From Bacillota bacterium (lineage in GTDB: Bacteria > Bacillota_E > JAJZYS01 > JAILZS01), in the NCBI GenBank assembly GCA_021817625.1, contig JAKASY010000112.1:1-6706 (forward strand): DNA of 6,706 nt. Direction: 5' to 3'. A program made the position numbers and the translations under genes. Under the pieces are notes generated by a model. It was given only the letters and a program-made list of their open reading frames with translations. It searched no databases and had not been told where the DNA came from. Within the stretch, counting starts at the first letter, position 1, and each line of letters begins with the position of its first letter. Positions 1 to 6,582 of the stretch are shown here, piece by piece.

Positions 1-962
1 TGCTCCTCGCCCGCCGGCGCATCGCCCCCTACCTTTCGCCCACGCCGCTCGTCCGCCCGCCGGCCCTCTCCCGGCGCGTCGGCGCGGACATCTACCTCAA
101 GCTCGAGAACCTGCAGCCGATCGGCGCCTTCAAGGTGCGAGGCGGCGTGAACCTGGTGGCGGCGGAGCGCACGGCCCTCGAGGGGCGCCGCCTGTTCGCC
201 GCCTCGACCGGCAACCACGGGCAGTCGGTCGCCTACGCCGCCCATGCCTTCGGCCTTCCCGCCACGATCTTCGCGCCGGCGGGCGCCAATCCGCTCAAGG
301 TCGACGCCATGCGGGCCCTGGGGGCGGACGTGGTGCTCACGGGCGAGGACTTCGACGCGGCGCGCGAGGCGTGCGAGGAGGCGGCGGCGCGCGAGGGCGG
401 CCGCTACGTCCACTCCATGAACGAGCCGCTCCTGATCGCGGGCGTCGCGACGCTCTACCTGGAGGCGCTGGAGGCCGCGCCGGACGCCGAGGTCGTGATC
501 GTTCCCGTCGGCGGTGGCTCGGGCCTGTCCGGCGCCGGGCTCGTCGCCAAGGCGCTCCTTCCGGACGCGCAGGTGGTCGGCGTCCAGGCGGAGGGCGCGC
601 CGGCCTTCTACCGCTCCTACCACTCGGGGCGCGCCGAGGCGACGGCCCGCGCGGACACGCGGGCCGAGGGGCTGGCCACCCGGCAGGCGTTCGAGCTGCC
701 GCTCGCCATGGCCCGCCAGTACGTGGACGAGATGGTGCTCGTGTCCGACGCGGAGATGGCCGAGGCCATGCGCCTCCTCCTGGAGACGGCCCACGTCGTG
801 GCCGAGATGGCCGGCGCGGCGCCGCTCGCCGCCGCTATAAGGCTTGGCGAGCGGCTCCGGGGCAAGCGCCTGGTCATGCCCGTGAGCGGCGGCAACGCCA
901 CCCTCGCGCAGCTCGGTGAGCTGTTCGCTCCCGCTCACGTGCCGGCTAGGCCCCCGGTCTAG
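1..962 (+). CDS. Threonine/serine dehydratase-type PLP enzyme (fold type II), 5'-truncated by window edge
   Basis: Cytoplasmic PLP enzyme, probably deaminating L-threonine or L-serine to a 2-oxo acid plus ammonia. The reading frame is open from base 3, giving 319 visible residues; only a short N-terminal piece should be missing. In this fragment the PLP-binding lysine is K44 in AFKVRGG. The substrate loop ASTGNHGQ is at 67-74, the glycine-rich PLP-phosphate loop GGGSGLSG at 170-177, and the C-terminal SGGN at 295-298. The opening RRRIAPYLSPTPLVRPPALS is typical of this family. The protein ends soon after SGGN, so it lacks the C-terminal ACT-like regulatory domain of biosynthetic IlvA. A short catabolic-type threonine dehydratase is the best fit; serine racemase, hydroxyaspartate ammonia-lyase or an EutB-like enzyme cannot be excluded. 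Family is certain, exact substrate is inference. No operon partner is visible downstream. Confidence 0.93.
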   Translation, partial: LLARRRIAPYLSPTPLVRPPALSRRVGADIYLKLENLQPIGAFKVRGGVNLVAAERTALEGRRLFAASTGNHGQSVAYAAHAFGLPATIFAPAGANPLKVDAMRALGADVVLTGEDFDAAREACEEAAAREGGRYVHSMNEPLLIAGVATLYLEALEAAPDAEVVIVPVGGGSGLSGAGLVAKALLPDAQVVGVQAEGAPAFYRSYHSGRAEATARADTRAEGLATRQAFELPLAMARQYVDEMVLVSDAEMAEAMRLLLETAHVVAEMAGAAPLAAAIRLGERLRGKRLVMPVSGGNATLAQLGELFAPAHVPARPPV

Positions 963-1093
963 GCCAGGCGTCGAAGGAGTCGCGCGCGCGAACGCGAACC
1001 ACGCGCTCGCTTGACAACTCCGACGGGCCGCACGGGGCTCGCGGAGCCGTCGTCGGCACCATCGCCGCCCTCGCCCCTCCCCGGCCGCGACGC
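963..1093. other. Intergenic gap with orphan SD-like and -35-like motifs
   Basis: This gap holds AAGGAG at 974-979 with no start codon at a usable distance, and a perfect TTGACA at 1011-1016. No recognisable -10 box lies 16-18 bp downstream of it; the bases there are GGGGCT-like. A promoter for the following gene pair is possible but not supported. I see no gene here and no terminator with a T tract. Confidence 0.35.
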
Positions 1094-1666
1094 ATGCGGG
1101 AGGTGGCGGGGGCGCAGACGCGGTGGGTGGTCGTGGCCGTGGTGGCGGCGCTCGTGGCGATGCAGGTGGCGGGAAGGGCGATGCGCGCGCCCGCCACGCC
1201 GATCGGTCCGCCGCTCGTGGTCGACGCGACGGGCCGCGCCTGTCCGCGCGCGCTCAGCACACCCCCAGCGTGGACGCGGTCGCCGGTGGCGTACTTCGTG
1301 GCGATGGGCCCGCCCACCGAGGGCGTCGGATACCGGGGCGTCCTTCACCTGCGCACGCTCACATACGGCACGTGGCGGCAGGACGGCTGGCTGTTCGAGG
1401 CGGTCAACACCAGCCCCGACGAGACGACGCCGCTCTGGGCGGCGTTTGCCGCCGTGCGCCTGCGCGGCTTCGGCGTCGTCCGCCTGACGCTCGGGCAGCG
1501 GGGCGTTGTGTACACCGCAGCCTGGCGGGAGGGCGGCATATGCCGGTCGGCGATCGCCCGCGCTACGCCCGGTGCCCTCGCCCGCTCGCTTGCGGCCGCG
1601 TCGACGCGGCCCGGGGCCTGGCTCGAGCCCGCTTCGCATGCGTCGGGCGGGCGTAGCGGACCTTAA
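1094..1666 (+). CDS. Hypothetical membrane-anchored protein, 190 aa, family not recognised
   Basis: I do not recognise this family. The protein has a hydrophobic segment at about residues 11-28 (WVVVAVVAALVAMQVAG) after a short charged N-terminus, so it is probably a single-pass membrane or exported protein with the bulk outside. The soluble part includes an aromatic-rich stretch at 79-105 (VGYRGVLHLRTLTYGTWRQD, then GWLFEAV). The only cysteines are C50 and C150, which could pair if exported. The C-terminus is rich in A, S, G and R. Strong G/C third positions and a balanced amino-acid composition support real coding. ATG 1094 is the first start in frame but has no good SD upstream; GTG 1127 would still leave most of the hydrophobic segment. 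The gene lies 57 bp upstream of the DUF421 gene on the same strand, so the two may be cotranscribed. Confidence 0.7.
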   Translation: MREVAGAQTRWVVVAVVAALVAMQVAGRAMRAPATPIGPPLVVDATGRACPRALSTPPAWTRSPVAYFVAMGPPTEGVGYRGVLHLRTLTYGTWRQDGWLFEAVNTSPDETTPLWAAFAAVRLRGFGVVRLTLGQRGVVYTAAWREGGICRSAIARATPGALARSLAAASTRPGAWLEPASHASGGRSGP

Positions 1667-1708
1667 CGCCAGGGCCCGCCTCGATGGAGGCGTTGCGACC
1701 GCCGGCGG

Positions 1709-1715
1709 AAGGAGG
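1709..1715 (+). promoter_or_regulatory. Strong Shine-Dalgarno (AAGGAGG) pointing to a CTG start
   Basis: AAGGAGG is a full anti-SD match. It lies 8 nt before CTG 1724, which is in frame with the DUF421 protein, but 23 nt before the next candidate, GTG 1739. The spacing therefore favours CTG. Confidence 0.7.
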
Positions 1716-1723
1716 CCCCGGCG

Positions 1724-2254
1724 CTGTTCGACTTCGCGGTGCCGCCGCTCATCATCGCCTTGCGCTCGGCGGCCATGTACTTCGGACTCCTGCTCGCCCT
1801 GCGCCTGTTCGGCAAGCGCGAGGTCGGCCAGTTCACGCTTTTCGACCTGGTCCTTGTTCTGCTCGTCGCGAACGCCATTCAGCCGGCCATGACCGGTCCG
1901 GACACGTCGCTGGGCGGGGGCTTCGTGATCATCGCCACGCTTTTTGGCATCAACGTGGGGATTGCGTGGCTGCGCGGCCGCAGCGAGATCGTCCAGGCCC
2001 TGACGGAGCCGCGACCGACGATCATCGCCCGGGACGGTCACTGGCTGCACCCGGCCCTTCGGCGCGAGGGCATCTCCCGCGAGGACTTGGGCATGGTCCT
2101 GCGTGAGCACGACCTGGACAGCGTGGCCGACGTCGCACTCGCCGTGCTGGAGCCGGACGGCACGATCTCCGTCCTCAAGCGCGACCACGAGATGGCGCAC
2201 GGCGAGCGCAAGGTGACGAGAGGCTGGACCATGCCGTTTCCCACGCGCTGGTGA
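1724..2254 (+). CDS. DUF421/YetF-like integral membrane protein, probable CTG start
   Basis: Small membrane protein of the DUF421 (YetF) family; its biochemical role is not well established. With CTG 1724 as start it has 176 residues and opens MFDFAVPPLIIALRS, matching the usual family N-terminus; the conventional GTG 1739 would remove this segment. Hydrophobic segments lie at about 8-28, 38-54 and 66-83. The family signature LFGKREVGQFTLFDLVLVLL is at 28-47, followed by ANAIQPAMTGPDTSLGGG at 49-66. The soluble C-terminal part (about 95-152) has the familiar EPRPTIIARDG and LAVLEPDGTISVLKRD motifs. The length fits the shorter, single-domain members of the family. The gene follows the small anchored protein by 57 bp and converges with the minus-strand propeller gene. 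Family is confident; the start rests on the SD at 1709-1715 and N-terminal resemblance. Confidence 0.9.
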   Translation: MFDFAVPPLIIALRSAAMYFGLLLALRLFGKREVGQFTLFDLVLVLLVANAIQPAMTGPDTSLGGGFVIIATLFGINVGIAWLRGRSEIVQALTEPRPTIIARDGHWLHPALRREGISREDLGMVLREHDLDSVADVALAVLEPDGTISVLKRDHEMAHGERKVTRGWTMPFPTRW

Positions 2255-2275
2255 TCACCGGGCCGGCCAGGCGGC

Positions 2276-2294
2276 CGCCCGCCGGGGGCGGGCG
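2276..2294. terminator. GC hairpin in convergent gap, possible bidirectional terminator
   Basis: CGCCCGCC (2276-2283) pairs perfectly with GGCGGGCG (2287-2294) around a GGG loop. It sits in the 51-bp gap between the convergent DUF421 and propeller genes, the expected place for a shared terminator. No T tract follows on either strand, so intrinsic termination is not certain. Confidence 0.45.
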
Positions 2295-2305
2295 CGTGGG
2301 CACGG

Positions 2306-3394
2306 TCAGGGCGTCGCGCCGGCGGGAAGGAAGTCCACGCCGTCCGGCGTGCGAAGGTAGCCGGGCGCGGACCCCGGGACACCGGTGTGGCCGTATTGCC
2401 AGATGATGCGGTTCGTCTTGGGGTCGATCACGATCACCCGGTCGTTGGCGTCGTCGTTCAGGAGCACGTCACCGTCGGGCAGCTGGACAGCGAGCGATGG
2501 CTGGCGAAGCTCCCCCGGTCCGGAGGTCGGCCCGTACTGCCAGACGATGCGGCCCTTGGGCGAGATGATCAGCACCTTGCCGGGCGTTTGGTAGTCCGCG
2601 ACGATGATGTTCCCGCTCGGCGTGTAATTGGCGTCCGAGGGGTATGCAAAGCCGGGGAAGCGCACGGTGTACAAGACCTGGCCCTGAGCGTTCAGGCGCA
2701 CGGCGTCCTGGCCGTTGATCTGGGTCACGAGCATGCCGCCTCCGGGCGCAGGAAAATCGCCGTTCGGCGCGCCGAACGTTTTGGGCGGATTCACGAGCTG
2801 TACGCCCGTCTGGCCATACTGGCGCAGGATGCGCTTCGTCTTGTAGGAGATGAACAGGATGCGCTGGTTGCGGATGTCAGCCACGGTCACGACGCCCGTC
2901 TTCGGGTAGTAGAACGCGTCGTCCGGAAAGTTGAGCTCGCCGGGCCCAGCGCCCTCGACGCCAAACTTGCCGTACTCCCACACGACCTTCGGCTTGGTGA
3001 ACCGAAGGATGGCGATCGTGCCTACGTCCTCCTCGTTGGTGATCAGGAGGTCCGTGCCCGGCACGAAGAACACGTCGTCCGGGTGCGCGAACGGCAGGTT
3101 GGGCTTCTGGCCAGGCACCGGATACTGCCACACGATCTTGTGCTGTGGCGTTACGAGAAGCAGGCGGCTGTTGTCGTCGTCGGCGATGAGGACGTCGCCC
3201 GGCAGCACCTTGGAGGGCTTTCCGTGCCAAGGGACCGCCGGCGTGCGCGCCGCCGGCAGGGCGATCGTCGTCGACCGCGTCTGGGCGGCGGCAAGGGCGA
3301 GCGACGCCTGCACGAGGCCGGCGACGGACAGCGTGGCGACGAAGGTGGTGGCGATGGCAAACGCGGCGATGCGCGGTCGGCGGTGCGGCTGCAA
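2306..3394 (-). CDS. Exported beta-propeller (PQQ/NHL/arylsulfotransferase-like) repeat protein
   Basis: With the start at TTG 3394 the protein has 362 residues. It begins MQPHRRPR, then has a hydrophobic signal segment at about 9-37 ending in LALAAA before QTR, so it is likely exported by Sec. The rest is about six propeller blades, at roughly 67-91, 106-142, 158-194, 218-244, 259-288 and 306-335. Each blade has the pattern DxLIADxxNxR...ivWqYG; IVWQY, VVWEYG, IVWQYGP and IIWQYGH are clear copies. This type of repeat is seen in PQQ-like, NHL-like and arylsulfotransferase-like propellers. No catalytic residues can be assigned, so function is unknown; ligand or protein binding outside the membrane is inference. 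The TTG start is chosen for AAGGGGG (3404-3410) 9 nt upstream and the tidy signal peptide. ATG 3481 would add an arginine-rich 29-residue extension without a good SD. The frame stays open to 3616. Confidence 0.88.
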   Translation of the reverse strand: MQPHRRPRIAAFAIATTFVATLSVAGLVQASLALAAAQTRSTTIALPAARTPAVPWHGKPSKVLPGDVLIADDDNSRLLLVTPQHKIVWQYPVPGQKPNLPFAHPDDVFFVPGTDLLITNEEDVGTIAILRFTKPKVVWEYGKFGVEGAGPGELNFPDDAFYYPKTGVVTVADIRNQRILFISYKTKRILRQYGQTGVQLVNPPKTFGAPNGDFPAPGGGMLVTQINGQDAVRLNAQGQVLYTVRFPGFAYPSDANYTPSGNIIVADYQTPGKVLIISPKGRIVWQYGPTSGPGELRQPSLAVQLPDGDVLLNDDANDRVIVIDPKTNRIIWQYGHTGVPGSAPGYLRTPDGVDFLPAGATP

Positions 3395-3403
3395 CCCAAA
3401 GTG

Positions 3404-3410
3404 CCCCCTT
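3404..3410 (-). promoter_or_regulatory. SD-like AAGGGGG that favours TTG 3394 as start
   Basis: Read on the minus strand, AAGGGGG lies 9 nt before TTG 3394, which opens directly into a basic n-region and hydrophobic signal segment. The alternative ATG 3481 has only CCCTTTGGCCC in front of it. Confidence 0.5.
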
Positions 3411-3574
3411 CGCGCGCCGGTCGAAGGCCGGCGCCTGTGACCTTCGGGGGCACGATACCGCGCCAAGCGCACCACCTGCATGGGCCAAAGGGCGCGCGCC
3501 CGGGCGCCAAACGTTCCCGGAGAAACGCGCTGCGCTGCGGGGTCAGCGCGAGGGGGCGGCTGGCCCGGGGCGAA
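3411..3574. other. Divergent intergenic region between propeller and YbjQ-like genes
   Basis: This is the upstream region of both flanking genes if the starts chosen here are right. It contains an inverted repeat CGAAGG (3422-3427)/CCTTCG (3441-3446) and a 12-bp palindrome GGGCGCGCGCCC (3490-3501). Either could be an operator or a leader hairpin. I cannot identify -35/-10 boxes on either strand with confidence. Confidence 0.35.
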
Positions 3575-4555
3575 ATGGTTCGTGGGGGCGATCGCGTGAG
3601 TGGGACCGGCAACCACGAGAGCGGGGGCGCGGATTCCCGCGACGTCGCCCCAGCGGCGTCGAGCCCGCGCGGGCAGCCGACCGGCTTTCGCACGCAGCGA
3701 TCGCGCTCGCGGGTCTGGACGGCCGGCACGCTGCCCGGGGCCCTGGCGCTCACCCGGGTTCAGGGTCTCGAGCCTGTCGCGTACGTGCTGGGGTCATCCG
3801 TCGTGCGCCCTGGCTGGGCGGTGACAACCGGCCTGCGGAGCGGCGAGCTCGACGGTCCGTATAAGGCGCTGGCGGGGGCCTATGCCACCGCCCTGGCACG
3901 TCTGCGGCGGGAAGCGGCCGCGTCGGGCGCCGACGGCGTGACCGACGTACGACTCACCGCCGATCAGGGCCCGCTCCGCCGCCGAGATGCCCTCGTGGTC
4001 CGGGCAGTTGGAACGGCGGTGCGCGGCGCACCCGGCCTGGGCAGCAACGGCGCGTTCGTCACCAGCCTCGCTGGCGGCGAGCTGCTCGCCCTCCGAGCGG
4101 CAGGGTACGAGCCCGTGGATTTGTGCGTTGGCGTTGCGGTCCTGTATCTCTATACGGACTGGCAGAGCCAGAGCGAGGAGCGCATGGCGGAGAACACCGA
4201 GGTGCGGCGCCTCACGGCCGCCGCGGCCCAGGCGCGCCGGACTGCGATGGAGCGCACGCTCGCCCAGGCCAGGGCCGCCGCGGCGGATGGGCTGCTCGAC
4301 TGCCGCCAAAGCGTCCACGTAGCCGTCGTCGCCCGTCCGCGCGACCCGCTCGGCGGCGACCGCACCGACCACCTGATGCAGTGCACCGCCGTCGGGCAGG
4401 CGGTGAGGCGGGCGCGCACGTCGCCCGGGCCCTTGCACCCAGCTCGCGCCTTGCCCCTGTCGGACTCGAGCCCGTCCGCTACCGTGGTCGGGGAGCCGGC
4501 ACCGATGCCCATCCGGCTGAGGTTTCGCGCCCCGGACCCGCTGGGACGCCGCTAG
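3575..4555 (+). CDS. Tandem YbjQ-like (UPF0145/heavy-metal-binding-like) two-domain protein
   Basis: From ATG 3575 the protein has 326 residues. After a polar, probably disordered stretch (1-45) there are two related domains. Domain 1 (about 46-151) has LALTRVQGLEPVAYVLGSSV, a helix with ALARLRREAAASGADGV, and closes with LVVRAVGTAVR. Domain 2 (about 158-280) repeats this plan: FVTSLAGGELLALRAAGYEP, VDLCVGVAVLYL, a helical ARRTAMERTLAQARAAAADG, and HLMQCTAVGQAVR. The order 'AGY.P..L..G', long helix with 'A..GADGV', then 'AVGTAV' is that of YbjQ-like proteins, which assemble as oligomers; their function is poorly known and metal binding is not proven. There is no signal peptide, so it is probably cytoplasmic. 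A tail of about 45 residues after domain 2 is not recognised. Start is uncertain: GTG 3596 has GGGGG 7 nt upstream and is a real alternative. The upstream part of the same frame, back to 2387, is antisense to the propeller gene and is not coding. Confidence 0.8.
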   Translation: MVRGGDRVSGTGNHESGGADSRDVAPAASSPRGQPTGFRTQRSRSRVWTAGTLPGALALTRVQGLEPVAYVLGSSVVRPGWAVTTGLRSGELDGPYKALAGAYATALARLRREAAASGADGVTDVRLTADQGPLRRRDALVVRAVGTAVRGAPGLGSNGAFVTSLAGGELLALRAAGYEPVDLCVGVAVLYLYTDWQSQSEERMAENTEVRRLTAAAAQARRTAMERTLAQARAAAADGLLDCRQSVHVAVVARPRDPLGGDRTDHLMQCTAVGQAVRRARTSPGPLHPARALPLSDSSPSATVVGEPAPMPIRLRFRAPDPLGRR

Positions 4556-4853
4556 GGTCCGGCGGGCACTGCGGCGGCGCCGCCCATGGCTGAATCGCAG
4601 GCGCCCCGCCCCACGCTTGGGATGCATGGCGGCCGTGCGGCCTAGGCGCGACGGCCTCCCCGGGGGCACCGGAGCGCTCCCGCGGGCGCCGCCGCGCAGC
4701 GCTTCGGCCGACTCCATCCGGCCGACCTTGGCGCGCGAGGGGTCGCCCACGGGCCAGGTACAGGCAACTTGCCCATGAGTCGGAGCGGGCGCCCGCATCG
4801 CCGTCCGCTTGTGCGAACGTGGCAGCAGTACCAGACATGAAGGAGGACCTTCC
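4556..4853. other. 298-bp intergenic region, no gene seen
   Basis: It contains a 12-bp palindrome GGCGGCGCCGCC (4573-4584) just after the YbjQ-like stop and a repeated CGGCCGAC separated by a few bases near 4704-4725. The long minus-strand frames crossing it are shadows. The promoter of the downstream Asp-box gene should lie here, but no convincing -35/-10 pair is visible. Confidence 0.4.
4840..4846 (+). promoter_or_regulatory. Shine-Dalgarno AAGGAGG fixing ATG 4854
   Basis: A full AAGGAGG stands 7 nt before ATG 4854. It selects this start over the upstream GTG at 4809, which lies in front of the SD, and over ATG 4896. Confidence 0.85.
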
Positions 4854-6080
4854 ATGCGCCAAGCGCACCGGCCCACAGGCGTCGCCGGCCCGCGCATGCG
4901 AGGACGCGTTCGCCCCCGGCCCCTGCGCGCGCTGGCTGCCGCCGGGCTCCTGGCATCGTGCGCCCTGCTCGGCACGGTCGCCGGCAGCACGGCGGCCACG
5001 GCCCCGCGTCCGGGCACGCACCCCGACTTCGCGGCAGTCGCCTTTGCGAGCGCGACGACCGGCTGGGTGGCCGGCCCTTGGCTCGCGCCCCAGGCGCGGC
5101 AGAGCCAGGGCTTCATCTGGTACACCGCCGACGGCGGCCGCACCTGGACCAGCCAGTACCGCGGCCCCGTCGCGGTGGAGGGGCTCACTGCGGCGAGCGC
5201 CACCACCGCGTACGCCTGGGGCGGCAAGACGGTCCTGGCCACGGCGGACAGCGGCATCCGCTGGAGCGTTGCGGCCACCTTGCCCCAGGACGTCACCTCG
5301 GTGGCGGTGACACCCGCAGGCACGGCCTATGCCGTCGCAGGCGGACGCCTGTACGAAGGCACCGCCAGGTCGGCGGTGTGGGCGCGCGTGGGCGCCGCGG
5401 CGGACCTCGAGAAGGTGGCGTTCCCCAGCGCCAATGTCGGCTGGGCTTTGGCAGCTGGGGATCGCGTCTATCGCACCTCCGACGGCGGGCGGACCTGGAG
5501 CCTCTCCTTCGCGCTGCCCGGCAGCCGCGCCGGCGTGCCGGCGGGCATCGGGAACGGCGGCTCGCTCGTGGTCGCTGGCGATGCGAGCGTGTGGGTGCTG
5601 TTCATCGGCGGCTCCGGTATGAGCCAGACCTCCTACTCCGTTTACCACACGGCGGGCGGCACCTGGCACGCCGTCGTCGCCGTCTCTACCGCAGGCGCAG
5701 GCCCGGCGCCGGGCGCCGCCATGGGCACTTCGGCCGGCCCGGAGGTACCCGGCGGACCTGGGTCGTCACCCGGGCCGATGGCGGCCCTGGGGCCTGCGGG
5801 CCTCTATCTCGTGGGCGAGTGCCAGGCCTGCTCGCAGCCCCGCATGATGGACAGCGTGAAGACGCGGGACAACGGGCGCACGTGGACGTCGCCGCGATCG
5901 ATCGCCCTCGCCGATGGCCTGAGCTCACTGGCCGACCTGAGCTTTCCCACGCCGCAGGTGGGCTACCTCGCGGTTCCCGCCTTCTTCTCGGGCCACGGCC
6001 AGATCCTCAGGAGCACCGACGGCGGGCGCCTCTGGCGCGTTGTCTGGGAACGAAGCGCGGTCCCACCCGTGGCGCATTAG
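4854..6080 (+). CDS. Exported Asp-box (BNR / Ycf48-like) beta-propeller protein
   Basis: The protein has 408 residues. An arginine-rich n-region is followed by a hydrophobic segment at about 25-43 (LRALAAAGLLASCALLGTVA). LASC at 33-36 fits a lipobox, which would make C36 the lipidated first residue; cleavage after AGSTAA by signal peptidase I is the alternative, because the bases after C36 remain hydrophobic. Five Asp-boxes are visible: YTADGGRTW (90-98), ATADSGIRW (129-137), RTSDGGRTW (207-215), KTRDNGRTW (336-344) and RSTDGGRLW (386-394). Phrases such as VGWALAAGDRVYRTSDGG and VGYLAVPAF recall Ycf48/sialidase-like propellers. Asp-boxes are structural turns; I see no sialidase active-site set (such as the FRIP motif and arginine triad), so enzyme activity is not claimed. 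Residues about 280-315 are a Gly/Pro/Ala-rich insertion, followed by CQAC (323-326). These and C36 are the only cysteines. The gene appears monocistronic. Confidence 0.9.
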   Translation: MRQAHRPTGVAGPRMRGRVRPRPLRALAAAGLLASCALLGTVAGSTAATAPRPGTHPDFAAVAFASATTGWVAGPWLAPQARQSQGFIWYTADGGRTWTSQYRGPVAVEGLTAASATTAYAWGGKTVLATADSGIRWSVAATLPQDVTSVAVTPAGTAYAVAGGRLYEGTARSAVWARVGAAADLEKVAFPSANVGWALAAGDRVYRTSDGGRTWSLSFALPGSRAGVPAGIGNGGSLVVAGDASVWVLFIGGSGMSQTSYSVYHTAGGTWHAVVAVSTAGAGPAPGAAMGTSAGPEVPGGPGSSPGPMAALGPAGLYLVGECQACSQPRMMDSVKTRDNGRTWTSPRSIALADGLSSLADLSFPTPQVGYLAVPAFFSGHGQILRSTDGGRLWRVVWERSAVPPVAH

Positions 6081-6582
6081 GCACGCCTTACCCTGCAGTC
6101 AGCGCGGGCCTGCAGGCCCCAGCGGGCGATGGGAGGAGCACGCGTGCCAACGCGTCGTCCGCCTCTCAGCCTTCGGCCCTCGGATCATAGGGTTCGGGCC
6201 TGGGCAGCGTGGCAGCCGCGCCATGCTGCCACGCCGTTCCCGGCGGCCCGGCTTCTCAGAAACGCTGAAGGACAACGGGCGGGCGTCCGGCGTGTGTCGC
6301 GGAAGTGGTGCTCAGAGCGTACTTTCCGGTCAGTGCACCGGGACGGGTTGCCGGAGGATGTGGCCGACGCCTGGTCTGGACGCGCTCACGCGTGGCACGC
6401 CTTGGCTGAGGCGAGAAACCGCCAGCGCTGCTACGTTGCCTTCGCACGTCACTCCTCGAAGGCCTGGAAACCACGCCGGCCGCCGGCGTCGACGCCGCCG
6501 GCGCCGCTAGCAGCGCGGCCAACACGGCCGGCCGAAAGCCTGGAGCCCTCGAACAAAGGAGCGCGACGATCTGCCTGGCGTA
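6081..6582. other. About 500-bp gene-poor region between propeller gene and repeats
   Basis: I see no credible gene: the frames open on both strands have arginine/proline-rich, low-complexity translations and no good SD. It contains the palindrome GGGCCTGCAGGCCC (6106-6119), the hairpin at 6207-6234 and the palindrome CGGCGTCGACGCCG (6484-6497) inside a run of GCCGGC-like sequence. The last could be a downstream structure for a transcript coming leftward from the repeat array. Confidence 0.45.
6207..6234. terminator. Perfect 10-bp hairpin downstream of the Asp-box gene
   Basis: GCGTGGCAGC (6207-6216) pairs perfectly with GCTGCCACGC (6225-6234) around an 8-nt loop, 126 bp after the Asp-box stop codon. 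There is no T tract after it on either strand. It may be a GC-type terminator, an mRNA-stabilising end, or the remnant of an inverted repeat. Confidence 0.4.

Noticed and set aside
959..2200. Long minus-strand open frame of 413 codons
   Set aside because: It lies opposite the small anchored protein and the recognisable DUF421 gene; its translation is Arg/Gly/His-rich without domain features.
2387..3574. Plus-strand extension of the YbjQ-like frame, making an apparent 722-residue protein
   Set aside because: This part is antisense to the propeller gene, whose minus-strand product has clear repeats and a signal peptide. The plus-strand translation there is charged and non-repetitive, as expected of a GC-rich shadow.
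3794..5323. Long minus-strand open frame of 509 codons
   Set aside because: It runs antisense to the YbjQ-like domains, the intergenic gap and the Asp-box signal peptide. It has no family resemblance or ribosome binding site that I can see.
4479..5669. Minus-strand open frame of 396 codons over the Asp-box gene
   Set aside because: The plus strand carries the Asp-boxes, SD and signal peptide; this is the mirrored frame.
4854..6080. Calling the Asp-box protein a sialidase
   Set aside because: Asp-boxes are structural; no FRIP motif, arginine triad or catalytic Tyr/Glu pattern is evident.
6484..6497. Palindrome CGGCGTCGACGCCG as a specific operator or recombination site
   Set aside because: It lies within a run of GCC/GGC repeats, where such palindromes arise easily, and no recombinase or regulator gene is nearby.
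6040..6510. Plus-strand open frame of 156 codons after the Asp-box gene
   Set aside because: It overlaps the end of the Asp-box gene, lacks an SD, and ends in a poly-arginine run produced by the CGCCGGCG-rich DNA.
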